Shown: positions 8,514 through 18,463 of the stretch, one piece after another
How the letters are laid out: every line of letters starts with the position of its first letter
Numbering within the stretch: position 1 is the first letter of the stretch
Source of the DNA: Aquimarina latercula DSM 2041
Lineage (GTDB): Bacteria > Bacteroidota > Bacteroidia > Flavobacteriales > Flavobacteriaceae
Length of the DNA stretch: 64,000 nt
NCBI RefSeq assembly: GCF_000430645.1
Contig: NZ_KE387185.1
Span: 1,213,780-1,277,779 of the forward strand
Reading direction: 5' to 3'
The notes under the pieces: generated by a model
What the model was told of the DNA's origin: nothing
The model's database searches: none
Seen by the model: only the letters and a program-made list of their open reading frames with translations
Program-made: the position numbers and the translations under genes

Positions 8514-11072
8514 TTAGTTTCTAATTAATCTTAGTGTTTTAGTCTCTTTTTTAGGGTGTTTTATAGATAGGAAATAGATTCCTTTCGATAAATTCTCAAT
8601 ATTAATGGTATGATTTTGATTCAAAGGTGTATTCATATGTGCTGTTCCTTTGATATCATAGATACGAATGTGATATTCTAGTTCAGCATCTAAACCATCT
8701 AGAAATACTTCTCCCGATGATGGGTTTGGATACATTTCAAGTTTATCCAATTCTTTGGTTAATTCTTCATCATTACTTCTATTAACATCTCTAGTAAGTA
8801 TGATTTTGTCTAAATTCCATTGCCAAGGAGTATTACTCGACGCTAATATTCTTATAGTGTGTTGTCCTACTGTAAGATTAACAACACCTCCATTTAGTGA
8901 TTCGTAGTTTTCCCAAGATCCATTGTTAGGGGTGTTAGTGGTAGATGCCAGAACATTATCTGCTAATAACTGAATTTGTGCTCCGTTAGATGGTGTAGAA
9001 ATAAGATATTCAACATTGTAGAATCCTGCAGTAGTAATATTAACTGTGTACTCCGCCCAATCACCATTATTAACATAATTAATGGTAGTAGCTCTTCTAT
9101 TTACTCCTAATCCAGAACCGCCTATAGAAGTATCGTTAAAAGTTCCACCAGTACTAGTGAAATCTTCAGCTTCGATAATTAAATTACTAGTAATGCTACC
9201 AGTGGCTGTAAAATTCATGGATCCTAAATTAAAACTACCACGATCCATAAATACTCTCATTATTTGTTGACCAGCAGGAAGAGATACGTTTGGAATTGTT
9301 TTGTTTATAAAAGAACCCCAATTTCCGGTTGAATTTACAGATTGAAGTCCAGTAAGATCCGCACCATTAAATTCTATATGAAAAACTCCGTTGTTATTTA
9401 AAGAAGCTACCTGAGCATCAATAGTGTAAGTTCCTGCTGTGGCTACATTAACAGTGTATTCTAGCCATTCTCCATTAGCAATCCATCCGATATTACCTGC
9501 AGGCGTTTTAAATTCAGTATCTACATCAGTATTTTGTCTTGGTCCCGTTCCATTATTGCCAGATCCCAAATCTTTATACGCTATTCCTTGGCCTCCATTG
9601 TCAAAATCAACAGAGTTGATAGTTCCTGGTATAGGATGAGGACTGCCACCAAAAGGAGCCTGTCCATCTCCTGTAGAACCTCCTGTTACAGTAATGATAG
9701 TAGTATCTGTAAAATTACCATCTGTTGTATTTACAGTTATGGTAGCCGTACCATTAGAAACTGCTGTAACAACACCACTTTGGGTTACCGTTGCCACAGA
9801 TGTATTATTAGAGGTAAATGTCATAGTTTTGGTAGATGCATTCGCAGGGGTTACCGCTCCTGTTAAATTGCCTGTTGTTCCAGCCACAAGAGTAAGATTT
9901 GCAGGTGTTACATTTACTCCCGTTACAGGTACATTTGTTCCTCCACCTACAGGTTTATAAACGCGTATCCAATCTACTTTCATCTTATTTTTAGCAGGAT
10001 CACTTAAATCTGCATCAGTAGGCGTACGACCAGCTACTACATGCCAGTCTTGTGATTCTACATTGATAATAATATCCATTTCCTTGTAAAATCCATTTCC
10101 TCCTTGAAATTCAAATGGATCAATAATGCTTACTGAAGAAGTATTACTAGCTTGTTGTAAAGTTTGAAAAGAATAAGAGTTTCCTGTCGCAAATTCTGTC
10201 ATTTGCTGAAAACCTGTAGCATCAAAATCTAGCTGGCCATTTGTCATAGTTGGGTATGTATATGTCCAAGTACCATTTCTATTAGTTGCAACGGCCTTAT
10301 CATATAGTACTCTTACCAACTGACCATCTATATAGTACTCAAAATGAAATGGGCTAATCCAATTCACTCCGATGCGGACATATCTTCTATTTCCATTATT
10401 CCAGTGGTGCTCTCCCCAAACAGAAACATCTGATTGGCTCCACCAACTACTAAAATCTCTTGGTTGATAATCTGTAAATGGATTTCGAATAAAAGAATGA
10501 TGACTTAAATGAATAAATTCAGAGAAGAATTCGTTTCCTTGCTCATCACCTCCATAGCATTCTATGATATCAATTTCTTGTGTGTCGTCAGGACTTAAAA
10601 GCCAAACGTCTGAGGCGAGTACGATATCGGCTACGCTTACACTAGCTTCTACAAAAACTGGAAACTTAACACGTGTATTACCAGTGATACATCCCGAATT
10701 TACCCCTGGGACACCAAGCTTTGCTGTGCTGGGATTTCTGGAAGCTCTAAGTACTAGATCACTTCCGTCTACCGAAACATGGTTGTACTGCCAATAGGTG
10801 GTACCTGGACCATCCCAGGCATTATGATAAAAGTTATACCATTTATTATTACCGAAGTTAGATAATTGATTGGTTTCGTTAAAGGTATAATTAAAATCAT
10901 CTGATGGGGCTGGCTGAAGCTCCCAAACATTTCCTTGTCCTGCATTGGCAGGTACAGGTATTCCATTCCAATCTTGCGCAATGGAAGAAATAGTGCATAA
11001 AAAGAATAAAAATAATAGTTGAGTTTGATTTTTTACAAATGAGTTATTTGTAAAGTGTGTTAGAAAATTCAT
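8514..11072 (-). CDS. Secreted GH16 beta-agarase with two CBM6 modules and T9SS signal
   Basis: This 852-residue endo-acting enzyme should cut the beta-1,4 bonds of agarose outside the cell. The order is: signal peptide (to about residue 33, ending S-I-A-Q), GH16 catalytic domain (about 35-375), bacterial Ig-like domain (about 378-465), a first CBM6-like domain (about 480-625), a second CBM6 (about 630-770) and a T9SS type A sorting domain (about 775-852, with Y-P-N-P). The GH16 motif E-I-D-I-I-E gives nucleophile E166 and acid/base E171, with D168 between. The neighbouring H-L-S-H-H and D-Y-Q-P segments are typical of agarases of subfamily GH16_16. Its closest relative in the window is the lipoprotein at 29160-30356. 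It has its own promoter with the shared direct-repeat site about 290 nt upstream and its own terminator. Confidence 0.9.
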   Translation of the reverse strand: MNFLTHFTNNSFVKNQTQLLFLFFLCTISSIAQDWNGIPVPANAGQGNVWELQPAPSDDFNYTFNETNQLSNFGNNKWYNFYHNAWDGPGTTYWQYNHVSVDGSDLVLRASRNPSTAKLGVPGVNSGCITGNTRVKFPVFVEASVSVADIVLASDVWLLSPDDTQEIDIIECYGGDEQGNEFFSEFIHLSHHSFIRNPFTDYQPRDFSSWWSQSDVSVWGEHHWNNGNRRYVRIGVNWISPFHFEYYIDGQLVRVLYDKAVATNRNGTWTYTYPTMTNGQLDFDATGFQQMTEFATGNSYSFQTLQQASNTSSVSIIDPFEFQGGNGFYKEMDIIINVESQDWHVVAGRTPTDADLSDPAKNKMKVDWIRVYKPVGGGTNVPVTGVNVTPANLTLVAGTTGNLTGAVTPANASTKTMTFTSNNTSVATVTQSGVVTAVSNGTATITVNTTDGNFTDTTIITVTGGSTGDGQAPFGGSPHPIPGTINSVDFDNGGQGIAYKDLGSGNNGTGPRQNTDVDTEFKTPAGNIGWIANGEWLEYTVNVATAGTYTIDAQVASLNNNGVFHIEFNGADLTGLQSVNSTGNWGSFINKTIPNVSLPAGQQIMRVFMDRGSFNLGSMNFTATGSITSNLIIEAEDFTSTGGTFNDTSIGGSGLGVNRRATTINYVNNGDWAEYTVNITTAGFYNVEYLISTPSNGAQIQLLADNVLASTTNTPNNGSWENYESLNGGVVNLTVGQHTIRILASSNTPWQWNLDKIILTRDVNRSNDEELTKELDKLEMYPNPSSGEVFLDGLDAELEYHIRIYDIKGTAHMNTPLNQNHTINIENLSKGIYFLSIKHPKKETKTLRLIRN

Positions 11073-11324
11073 GGTTTACAATAAATTACTGTTTAATTAA
11101 TAGGTTTTAAATAATATTTAGATTCGTAGAAATCTTTTTGAAATAAATTTTAGAGGATTTGGTTAAAGTGTACCACAATCCAGCTTGGAATTTGTCCAAA
11201 ATTGAGATCTATTATTAATATCTATGATTTTACAATTACCTAAAAATGGGTGGGAAGTAGATAGGTAAAAAAATCAAGGACTTGCACGTATTTTGAACAA
11301 ATAAAATTATTCGAAATGTTTTTA

Positions 11325-11385
11325 CAAAATTAAAATTTTATGTTGTTGCAGTTGTTTTATAAACATAGACAAAAACTGAACAAAA
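11325..11385 (-). promoter_or_regulatory. Promoter of the GH16 agarase with shared direct-repeat site
   Basis: On the minus strand, TTTTGTTCAGTTTTTGTCTA (11385-11366) is followed after exactly 33 nt by TAATTTTG (11332-11325), a good Bacteroidetes -7 element. The site is a direct repeat of TTTTGTYYA-like halves with an 11-bp period. Transcription would start near 11318, giving a leader of about 245 nt before the ATG. No other gene lies in the 461-nt gap 11073-11533. Confidence 0.7.
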
Positions 11386-11485
11386 CTAATTATGATGAAA
11401 ATAAAACTTGACTTGAAATGGTCATTTTTAAATTGATAGAATTATATAGTAATATACTTATGTACAATTTCACATACATCATTAA

Positions 11486-11528
11486 AAACTACCGATTGAA
11501 ATAATATTTATATTTCAATCGGTAGTTT
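11486..11528 (-). terminator. Intrinsic terminator after the GH86 gene
   Basis: A perfect 18-bp inverted repeat (arms 11486-11503 and 11511-11528, 7-nt loop) begins 5 nt after the GH86 stop codon. Its outer end supplies the T-rich tail (AGTTTTTAAT on the minus strand). Confidence 0.9.
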
Positions 11529-11533
11529 GGATT

Positions 11534-14500
11534 TTACTTTTTGATCAGTTTTAGAGTTCTGTTTCCGTTTTTAGGATTTATTATGGTTAAGAAATAAATA
11601 CCTTGAGTTAAACTTTGTATATCTATGATATGATTTTCGTTTAGTTTTTGATCTACATAAGCAGCCCCTTTAATATCATAAATTCTGATATTGTGTTGTT
11701 TTTCCTGAGATAATCCTTGAATAAATACACTGCCAGTAGTAGGGTTAGGGAATAGGTATACCTCTGGTTCTATAAGTTTGGTTGTATTATCAGGATTCAT
11801 ACGATTAGCATTGTCAGTAGCTAGTATAATTTTATCCAGATTCCATTGCCATGTTGTATTACTTGATGCTTGTATTCTAATGGTATGCGTTCCTGTTGCT
11901 AAAGTTACCGTTCCATCTACAAGAGATGTGAAGTTATCCCATGCTCCATTCGAAGGTACATTTGATGTAGCAGCAAGAGTTCCATCGACTAATAATTGAA
12001 TTTGTGCTCTACTGGAAGGCGTAGAGATCAAGTATTCGATATTATACGTTGCAGCTGTTGTTACATTTATGGTATATTCTGCCCAGTCACCGTTGTTGGC
12101 ATAATTAATATTAGAAGAGGTTCTGTTCACTCCTAAACCTGGTCCTCCAGCAAAAGCATCATCAAAAGTACCGCCAGTAGCTACAAAATCTTCAGCTTCT
12201 ATGATCAAGGATGCGCTAGGAGGTGTTACTGAGTTTCTGATAACTTCTATACTATTAGAAAGGTCGAAGTTTCCAGAAAGTCCCGATAGATTGGCTCCGG
12301 AGTTTAACCCATTAATTCCGTTTTCATAGCTTAGGTGATAGATGAAACAAGATCCATCCCCAGCTTCATCAAAGTTTACAGCTTCAGGAGTAGGAGGTAG
12401 TCCTAATATATTTTCTTGGTCATCGGTTACCACCCATTGCGAATTAGTTCCTGAATTTCCGGTAAGGGTAATTCCAGATACATTATCAGCAATTCCGTCA
12501 CCTACGGTAAATACAAAAGGACCACCAGTTATGGTTCCTCCATCTACTTGTGTGTTTCCTGTTATTCTGGTCAATGTAATTTTATCTAAGTTCCATTGCC
12601 AAGGATTAGATCCAGATGCTACTACGCGCACTGTGTGTACACCAGCAGTTAGATTAGAGATCGTACTAGATGATACTAAGGAGTTATAATCATCCCATTG
12701 TCCATTGTTAGGTACATTATCTGTAGCTACTACCGTTCCATCGATGAGTAGTTGTATTTGTGCATTATCGGAAGGTGTAGATATTTCATAATTGATCCTG
12801 TAAGCACCAGGATTACCAACATTTATAGTGTATTCTGCATAATCTCCACTATTTACATAATTGATATTATTGGCATTAGCATTCACTCCAAGTCCAGGTC
12901 CACCAGCAGATGCATCATTAAAGGTACCGCCAGTGGTGATAAAGTCTTCAGCTTCAATAATGATCTGATCTCCAGAAGGAGGAATAGAGGTGTCATTAAC
13001 AGTGATATTGCTAATAGCAGTAAAGCTGCCGTCTATAGTAGCTGCTGTTATGATAGCAGAACCCATTGCTAAGGCTGTTACCAAACCATTGTTAGAAACG
13101 GATGCAATAGAAGGATTACTAGAAGACCAAGTAATTGTTTTATCAGTAGCATTAGCAGGAGTTACTGTTGCGGTAAGTGTTGTGGTATTACCTTGATCTA
13201 AGGTTATAGATACTGGTGAAACAGAGACACCTGTTACTGCTATAGGATCCGGGCTTCCAGGTCCTTCATCAGATCTTCCTGGTTTTTTGGTAAATTCCCA
13301 AGTAACTAAATTTACTACGCATACTTCTCCAACATGACGAAAATCTAATGTAATGGTATTGTTTTGTTGGATCAAATTGGCAGGAACTGGAATTTCAAGA
13401 GTTCCAAACCATCTACTTCTATTTTGATTTCCTCCTCTCCAGTCAATCGGAGTTTCGACTTCAACACCATTAAAAACGAATTTGTCAATACTTAAAAAGC
13501 TCGTTGGGTCATCATCATCATCATTAAAAAGATTTGCGGTCACTTTTAATATTGCTTCTGCTTGATCGGGATTTTGTGGAACAGAAACCCCATTTACAAA
13601 GAAATTATTATCACCTGGTTGTATCTGGATTCGTTCATTATTGCTAACCGCAGCTCCATAAAATTTTCTTTCTATGGAGTCTTCATTTATATTGATGCTG
13701 TTCGAATAAGTATATTTTAAGATCATAGTCCCATCAGCAGCCAACTGTATCGTGTTGGGAGCAACATTATCAGAACTACTATCTAATCGTATATCTCTTA
13801 CTCCAGATAAGTATAAATGTTTTGTGGTTACATTTTGAAGACTAGGTGTGTTTCCAAAGAAATTAAGATTTATACTCTTGGCTGCAGGTTCTAGGTTATT
13901 CAGAATTAAGTAGACATCATCACCATCAATATATGCATCTACTTGAATGTCTGGATCAGTCGACTTTGTATCTACTCTAGTTCCTTTTACTTCAGACCAA
14001 AGTTCGAACCACTTGATATAATCACTCCATTCCCAATTTCCATCACGGTCATCATCTCTTAACATTTTATATTGATAGAAATATTCTGGAACACCATCTC
14101 CGTTTGAATCCGTATCGCCCCACTGCGCTTTGATTGGAGTGAATGGCATGGATAGTTCTACATAATCAGGTCTTTCTAAGAACTGCATCAACATGGAACT
14201 GAAAGGTTTCATAATTTCCCAGTCGTATCTTGTGTCATGAGGTTTAAAATCCCATGCATTATTTACACCTCCATACTCTGATATAACTACTGGTTTTCTA
14301 TTATTAACCCCGTTTTTTGATACATCATACCATTCCAACATTTCTAATGTAGCTTCTACATGACCACCTCTTCGAGTGGTTCCGCCAGTAGCATCATATG
14401 TTGGCCAATCATATAGGTGTACAGCATAAAAATCCATATTATCTCCTGCTGTGTCCATAAAACCTTTCCATAGCACATCCCACTGAAACCAAGGTTGATT

Positions 14501-15406
14501 TCTATCAATATAAAAAGAAGGTTTGTCTACCTGACTCCTAGCATAGGCTTTTGCTATTTCATCAGCCGGAGTATTACCATAAAAACCGTTTACATAGTCA
14601 ACAGATTGAAAACGTGAAAAACCATCACCATTAAACAGGTCATGAAGTCCCCATGTCATCCCACCTATTTTTGGAGCTCTGCTTCCTAGTTTCTCCTTTA
14701 TACCTTTGGTAACCAGATTATGATACTCAAAGATGTCTTCCCAACTGGACATCATAAATTGTCCTGTATTTAGTACAAAATCAGGTTCATTAACGACTTC
14801 CCAATATTTAGGCATCGGCATTTCATTGCCTGCATTTTGAGTAAAGAACTCATCCATATACTGCACTACCCATTCGGCCGAAGTTTCAATATCCTGAGGA
14901 ATCCAAATCGATCCGTTTTCTCTACCCCAAACAGAACCGCTAGGATGACCATAAGATAATGTAGGATAGGTGGGGTGAGGATTAGTTCCCATAATCATAC
15001 TTTGGATTTTATCTTTAAATTGAACACGATTTTCATCTACCAATCGGTCTTCAAAGAAGCCTCTCCAAAATTCTAACATATTGGTTAAGCTATCTCTATC
15101 GTGTTTGTTAGGTCTCTCTGTATCGGCTGGTGAAAATCCAAATAGGAAGGATGAGGTTCCATTGTCTCTACCAAAATAGACATCCAGATCATCGATTAAG
15201 TATTTTGCTTTATCCAGTTCTCCATTCCAATCACCTTCATATAGATTTGAATGAATGGTGATGTGTCTTTCCCTGCCAAAATCGGAGACTCCGTTTACCG
15301 AATGTTTTATGTCGACATTGACATCTACTTCTACGTTTTGGGCCCTGTTTGCTATAGGAAACAGCATAAAAAGCCCCATTACAATAATGAAATTGATTTT
15401 TTTCAT
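11534..15406 (-). CDS. Secreted GH86 beta-agarase/porphyranase with two CBM6 modules and T9SS signal
   Basis: This 1290-residue enzyme hydrolyses agar or porphyran chains internally; the family contains both specificities and the sequence alone does not separate them. The order is: signal peptide (to about residue 23), GH86 (beta/alpha)8 domain with the acid/base in V-N-E-P (E207) and the nucleophile in I-S-E-Y-G (E377), beta-sandwich domains to about 720, a bacterial Ig-like domain (about 730-810), CBM6 (about 820-950), a spacer domain beginning G-G-P-F-V-F-T-V-G-D-G-I, a second CBM6 (about 1080-1210) and a T9SS type A tail with F-P-N-P. The second CBM6 is very similar to that of the GH16 agarase next door. 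The upstream gap is unusually long (1150 nt), with the shared promoter site 670 nt from the ATG. Confidence 0.9.
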   Translation of the reverse strand: MKKINFIIVMGLFMLFPIANRAQNVEVDVNVDIKHSVNGVSDFGRERHITIHSNLYEGDWNGELDKAKYLIDDLDVYFGRDNGTSSFLFGFSPADTERPNKHDRDSLTNMLEFWRGFFEDRLVDENRVQFKDKIQSMIMGTNPHPTYPTLSYGHPSGSVWGRENGSIWIPQDIETSAEWVVQYMDEFFTQNAGNEMPMPKYWEVVNEPDFVLNTGQFMMSSWEDIFEYHNLVTKGIKEKLGSRAPKIGGMTWGLHDLFNGDGFSRFQSVDYVNGFYGNTPADEIAKAYARSQVDKPSFYIDRNQPWFQWDVLWKGFMDTAGDNMDFYAVHLYDWPTYDATGGTTRRGGHVEATLEMLEWYDVSKNGVNNRKPVVISEYGGVNNAWDFKPHDTRYDWEIMKPFSSMLMQFLERPDYVELSMPFTPIKAQWGDTDSNGDGVPEYFYQYKMLRDDDRDGNWEWSDYIKWFELWSEVKGTRVDTKSTDPDIQVDAYIDGDDVYLILNNLEPAAKSINLNFFGNTPSLQNVTTKHLYLSGVRDIRLDSSSDNVAPNTIQLAADGTMILKYTYSNSININEDSIERKFYGAAVSNNERIQIQPGDNNFFVNGVSVPQNPDQAEAILKVTANLFNDDDDDPTSFLSIDKFVFNGVEVETPIDWRGGNQNRSRWFGTLEIPVPANLIQQNNTITLDFRHVGEVCVVNLVTWEFTKKPGRSDEGPGSPDPIAVTGVSVSPVSITLDQGNTTTLTATVTPANATDKTITWSSSNPSIASVSNNGLVTALAMGSAIITAATIDGSFTAISNITVNDTSIPPSGDQIIIEAEDFITTGGTFNDASAGGPGLGVNANANNINYVNSGDYAEYTINVGNPGAYRINYEISTPSDNAQIQLLIDGTVVATDNVPNNGQWDDYNSLVSSSTISNLTAGVHTVRVVASGSNPWQWNLDKITLTRITGNTQVDGGTITGGPFVFTVGDGIADNVSGITLTGNSGTNSQWVVTDDQENILGLPPTPEAVNFDEAGDGSCFIYHLSYENGINGLNSGANLSGLSGNFDLSNSIEVIRNSVTPPSASLIIEAEDFVATGGTFDDAFAGGPGLGVNRTSSNINYANNGDWAEYTINVTTAATYNIEYLISTPSSRAQIQLLVDGTLAATSNVPSNGAWDNFTSLVDGTVTLATGTHTIRIQASSNTTWQWNLDKIILATDNANRMNPDNTTKLIEPEVYLFPNPTTGSVFIQGLSQEKQHNIRIYDIKGAAYVDQKLNENHIIDIQSLTQGIYFLTIINPKNGNRTLKLIKK

Positions 15407-15803
15407 GATTAATAAAATTGAGTTTAAATTATTTGTGTTATGTGGTTCGAAGGTTTTTTATTCTAATTTGGTTTAAATTTTAGCAGTGGATTTCCTTATA
15501 AAAGTGTCAATACTTTTAAAAATTGGGAAAATTGAATCAATGAGCAACCGATTTTAAATTCGGTATTACATCCGCTTCTGCTAAGTTTTGTTACACATCG
15601 ATGATTACATTAAATTGTAAATGTCTACGGTTTTTTCGTGGATATAATTGTGATGTCAATCTAATGCCAATTGCTTTTTCTAAAGCAACTAGAAGTGTAC
15701 TTCTATCAAGTAAAGTTCGTATAAAATAGGTTTTAAGTATTGGTTTAAAGAGCGATACTGGTTGAGTTTATATTTTAGTTTACATATGATATTATTAATT
15801 GGT

Positions 15804-15823
15804 TAGACAAAAAATGATGCGAG
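15804..15823 (-). promoter_or_regulatory. Weak extra copy of the shared site inside the GH86 leader
   Basis: Plus-strand TAGACAAAAAATGATGCGAG resembles the SusC-promoter copy of the site, with the half TTTTTGTCTA intact on the minus strand. At 33 nt downstream lies TAAACTCA, a poor -7 element, so it is a binding-site candidate rather than a promoter. Confidence 0.3.
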
Positions 15824-16036
15824 TGGCATGATTATAAGAGTTAAAAGTTTCTTTAGTAGTAGCATATGTTAACATTCGTATATTCCATACATCAGATATT
15901 CAATAGAGTATTTTAGTTCAAAACATTCTTGAAAAATGTTCTGAAAGTTCAAGAATGGAGAACTAGAGTTTAAAAACCGGAAACATAAGTCTAGCTAACC
16001 AAAACTTCTCGATTTAATGGTTCGTAAAATCAATTA

Positions 16037-16097
16037 TAAAATTATAAGTTGTTAGTGGTAAAAGACTTCAAAAAACGTAGACAAAAACTGTACAAAA
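16037..16097 (-). promoter_or_regulatory. Promoter of the GH86 gene with shared direct-repeat site
   Basis: Minus-strand TTTTGTACAGTTTTTGTCTA (16097-16078) is followed after exactly 33 nt by TAATTTTA (16044-16037). The predicted transcript starts near 16030 and would carry a leader of about 620 nt before the ATG at 15406. Apart from this site and the weak copy at 15804, I see no gene in the gap 15407-16556. Confidence 0.65.
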
Positions 16098-16556
16098 CGA
16101 ATATATTCTTTGATTAAACTAGATTAATATTCAACAAAATGAAGAATTAATAAATATTTAAATATTAATACGATATTTTTTTAACTTTTTTAGTGAATAA
16201 TTACTATTGAAATGCAGTAAAAAATATTTTTATTAAAATAGGATGTAAAAAGATTAGGAAGAATACTTTTTCGTTAATATCTAATAGTAGAGGCTATGCG
16301 ATTTCGGATAAATGAGGTTTTATTTCTGATTTATTAATTGAAACATTTTGGACGAGTTGGGTATAAAGTAAATAAGCAAATTGTTTTTTAATATATCCAA
16401 AAGATATTGATTAAAGTTGAAAAATTGTCATAAGTAAGTTGAAGTTTATTAAAATCAAACTTATAGTCTCTTTATATATAGAAAAAAGTTTAATAATGTA
16501 TTTTATGTTAAGTTCTATATTCTGTAAATAACATTAAAACCCAGGGATCATTCATT

Positions 16557-18428
16557 TTATTTGACTTCCAGTTTTTCCTTATTCTTTTTCAGAGATGAGA
16601 TATTATATATCGATATCTTTTTATAACCTTCTCCTATCTCTATATTGTATTCACCTTTCTTTAAAACTTTTGGTTGATACGTGTTATTTTTTACTCTAAT
16701 TGAAGAAATCAATTCTTTTGTATAACTATCTCTGATTGTAACTACTTGATTTATCTTATTGAGTAATAATGTAGGAAGTTCAAAACCTTTTTTAATCTTA
16801 AAATTATCCGATTGAGAGATGGTTATTGGCCATCCCAGATATTGCTTACTGGTTGGATCCGTAATATCTACATTTCTTTCCCAACATTCAAATGTGATTG
16901 TTCTATTTGGTTTATTGAATTTTACAATTCCAATACCTGCGGCCCTTGTAGATAAAAGTTTTCCTTTATTAATTTCATCTTCTGTAGGATTGGCAACTGC
17001 CATGACAGTCATTTTATTTCCGAAACCATCTAGAAATCTACCTGTATAACTTGGAGCATTATTGGTAACTTTATCAATTCTTGCTCGTTCCGATGGTTTC
17101 CACCAACGTAACCATAGATTTGCTATTGCTGGTGTTGCAAAAGAGAAGCCAGCATCCCCCCAATCATCAATACCATGTTGCACAAAAGAAGCTAGATGTT
17201 GGTCTCCTGCTATCATAGGAGAGAAGCTTTTACGAATAATAGATAAGGCTTTGTTTCTAGGTGATTGAGGCCAAGCATTACTGTCAAAATCCTGAGTAAC
17301 TTCATTCGTAGATTTACCGGTATAGTTACTTACTTGAGCAAATATTGTTTGAGAAAGAACAGCTTTCATTTCGCTATCTTTCCAATCGGTAGTCCAATTT
17401 TCTAAAAATTCCAATTGTCTTTTTCCTAATAACGTGGCGTCATGGACATCTAATTTTTTAGCATTAATATCTTTTCTAAATAAGGTTTCAGTAGGACCAT
17501 TTTTAAAAATATCAGGATTTCGATTCGTTACCTCTGTTAAACCAGATTTGAATTTACGATCTTCTAAAATAGCAAAGCTTATTCCTCCCCATTTTAAATC
17601 CGTATAATACACACCAATTCCTCTGTCTATAGGAGTAGGGTCGTATGGGTCTGGTAAATGACTTGTTTGCGCTCGTTCAACTTCTTTTATATACTCTATA
17701 GGCATATAGTAACCTCCATGAACACCTCTACGAGAATCAGATTTGATACCTCCTTGTCCCCAAATATTACCTTGGCCAATATCATGATCGTCTGTTATAC
17801 AAATGGTTGGAGTATTTCGAATAATATCTCCAAAATCGCGGCCGAATTTCAACCAATGAACAAGATGTTCGCTATGTTCATATACTTGATCACCAGCAAA
17901 AAATAATAAATCTGGTTTAATTTTTTTAAAATTCTCCACAATATCATTTCGGGAAATATCACCTCCATGACTAGCAAATGATGAGTTGCATGAAAGTACT
18001 CCCATTACAAACTCTTCTTTATCAATAGGGTTTTTTCTTATAATACCTTCGTAAGTTGCTTTTTCATTGTATACAACACGATATGGAATCTCTCTAGAGT
18101 CATCCCAGTTTTCTATGCTAAATGGAGCTATATATCCTGGATAAATTATGTCTGTTTTGGCTATTTCTAACCATTTACCATCTTTTTTTATTTCTAAAGT
18201 AGCTTCAAAAGGATCATAGTTTTTTATTGGATAAAACTGTGCGGTAAGTTTAAGCTTATTCTCATGAACGGTATACATGGCAAAACAAATTCGATCTTCC
18301 AATTTATTGTATGCCATGTAAGAATAAAGATCCTTCGATTGTGCTTGTATTGCAAAAAAGGGAATTAAAAATAGTACTAAAAATAAAGTTATTTGTAATT
18401 GAATATGGGTTCGATTCTTTATTTTCAT
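16557..18428 (-). CDS. PhoD-like metallophosphatase, secreted
   Basis: This 623-residue protein has a signal peptide (to about residue 30). It has an N-terminal beta-sandwich region and then a PhoD-type metallophosphoesterase domain. Metal-ligand motifs visible are F-A-G-D-Q-V-Y-E-H, D-D-H-D-I-G-Q-G and G-D-Q-H-L-A-S-F. PhoD enzymes bind Fe/Ca and cleave phosphodiesters or monoesters. The real substrate here is unknown: the gene is co-oriented with and only 35 nt after a GH16 lipoprotein gene, in the SusCD operon direction, so a role on a substituted galactan or its oligosaccharides is inferred. The C-terminal 90 residues form a further small beta domain. Confidence 0.82.
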   Translation of the reverse strand: MKIKNRTHIQLQITLFLVLFLIPFFAIQAQSKDLYSYMAYNKLEDRICFAMYTVHENKLKLTAQFYPIKNYDPFEATLEIKKDGKWLEIAKTDIIYPGYIAPFSIENWDDSREIPYRVVYNEKATYEGIIRKNPIDKEEFVMGVLSCNSSFASHGGDISRNDIVENFKKIKPDLLFFAGDQVYEHSEHLVHWLKFGRDFGDIIRNTPTICITDDHDIGQGNIWGQGGIKSDSRRGVHGGYYMPIEYIKEVERAQTSHLPDPYDPTPIDRGIGVYYTDLKWGGISFAILEDRKFKSGLTEVTNRNPDIFKNGPTETLFRKDINAKKLDVHDATLLGKRQLEFLENWTTDWKDSEMKAVLSQTIFAQVSNYTGKSTNEVTQDFDSNAWPQSPRNKALSIIRKSFSPMIAGDQHLASFVQHGIDDWGDAGFSFATPAIANLWLRWWKPSERARIDKVTNNAPSYTGRFLDGFGNKMTVMAVANPTEDEINKGKLLSTRAAGIGIVKFNKPNRTITFECWERNVDITDPTSKQYLGWPITISQSDNFKIKKGFELPTLLLNKINQVVTIRDSYTKELISSIRVKNNTYQPKVLKKGEYNIEIGEGYKKISIYNISSLKKNKEKLEVK

Positions 18429-18463
18429 TGGTTTTCGGGTATAGAGTTTTAATGAATTAGATG

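Noticed and set aside
9439-9960. Several overlapping plus-strand open frames opposite the GH16 agarase
   Set aside because: They lie within the low-complexity Thr/Asn/Gly-rich Ig-like and CBM regions of the minus-strand gene; their translations look like antisense artefacts.
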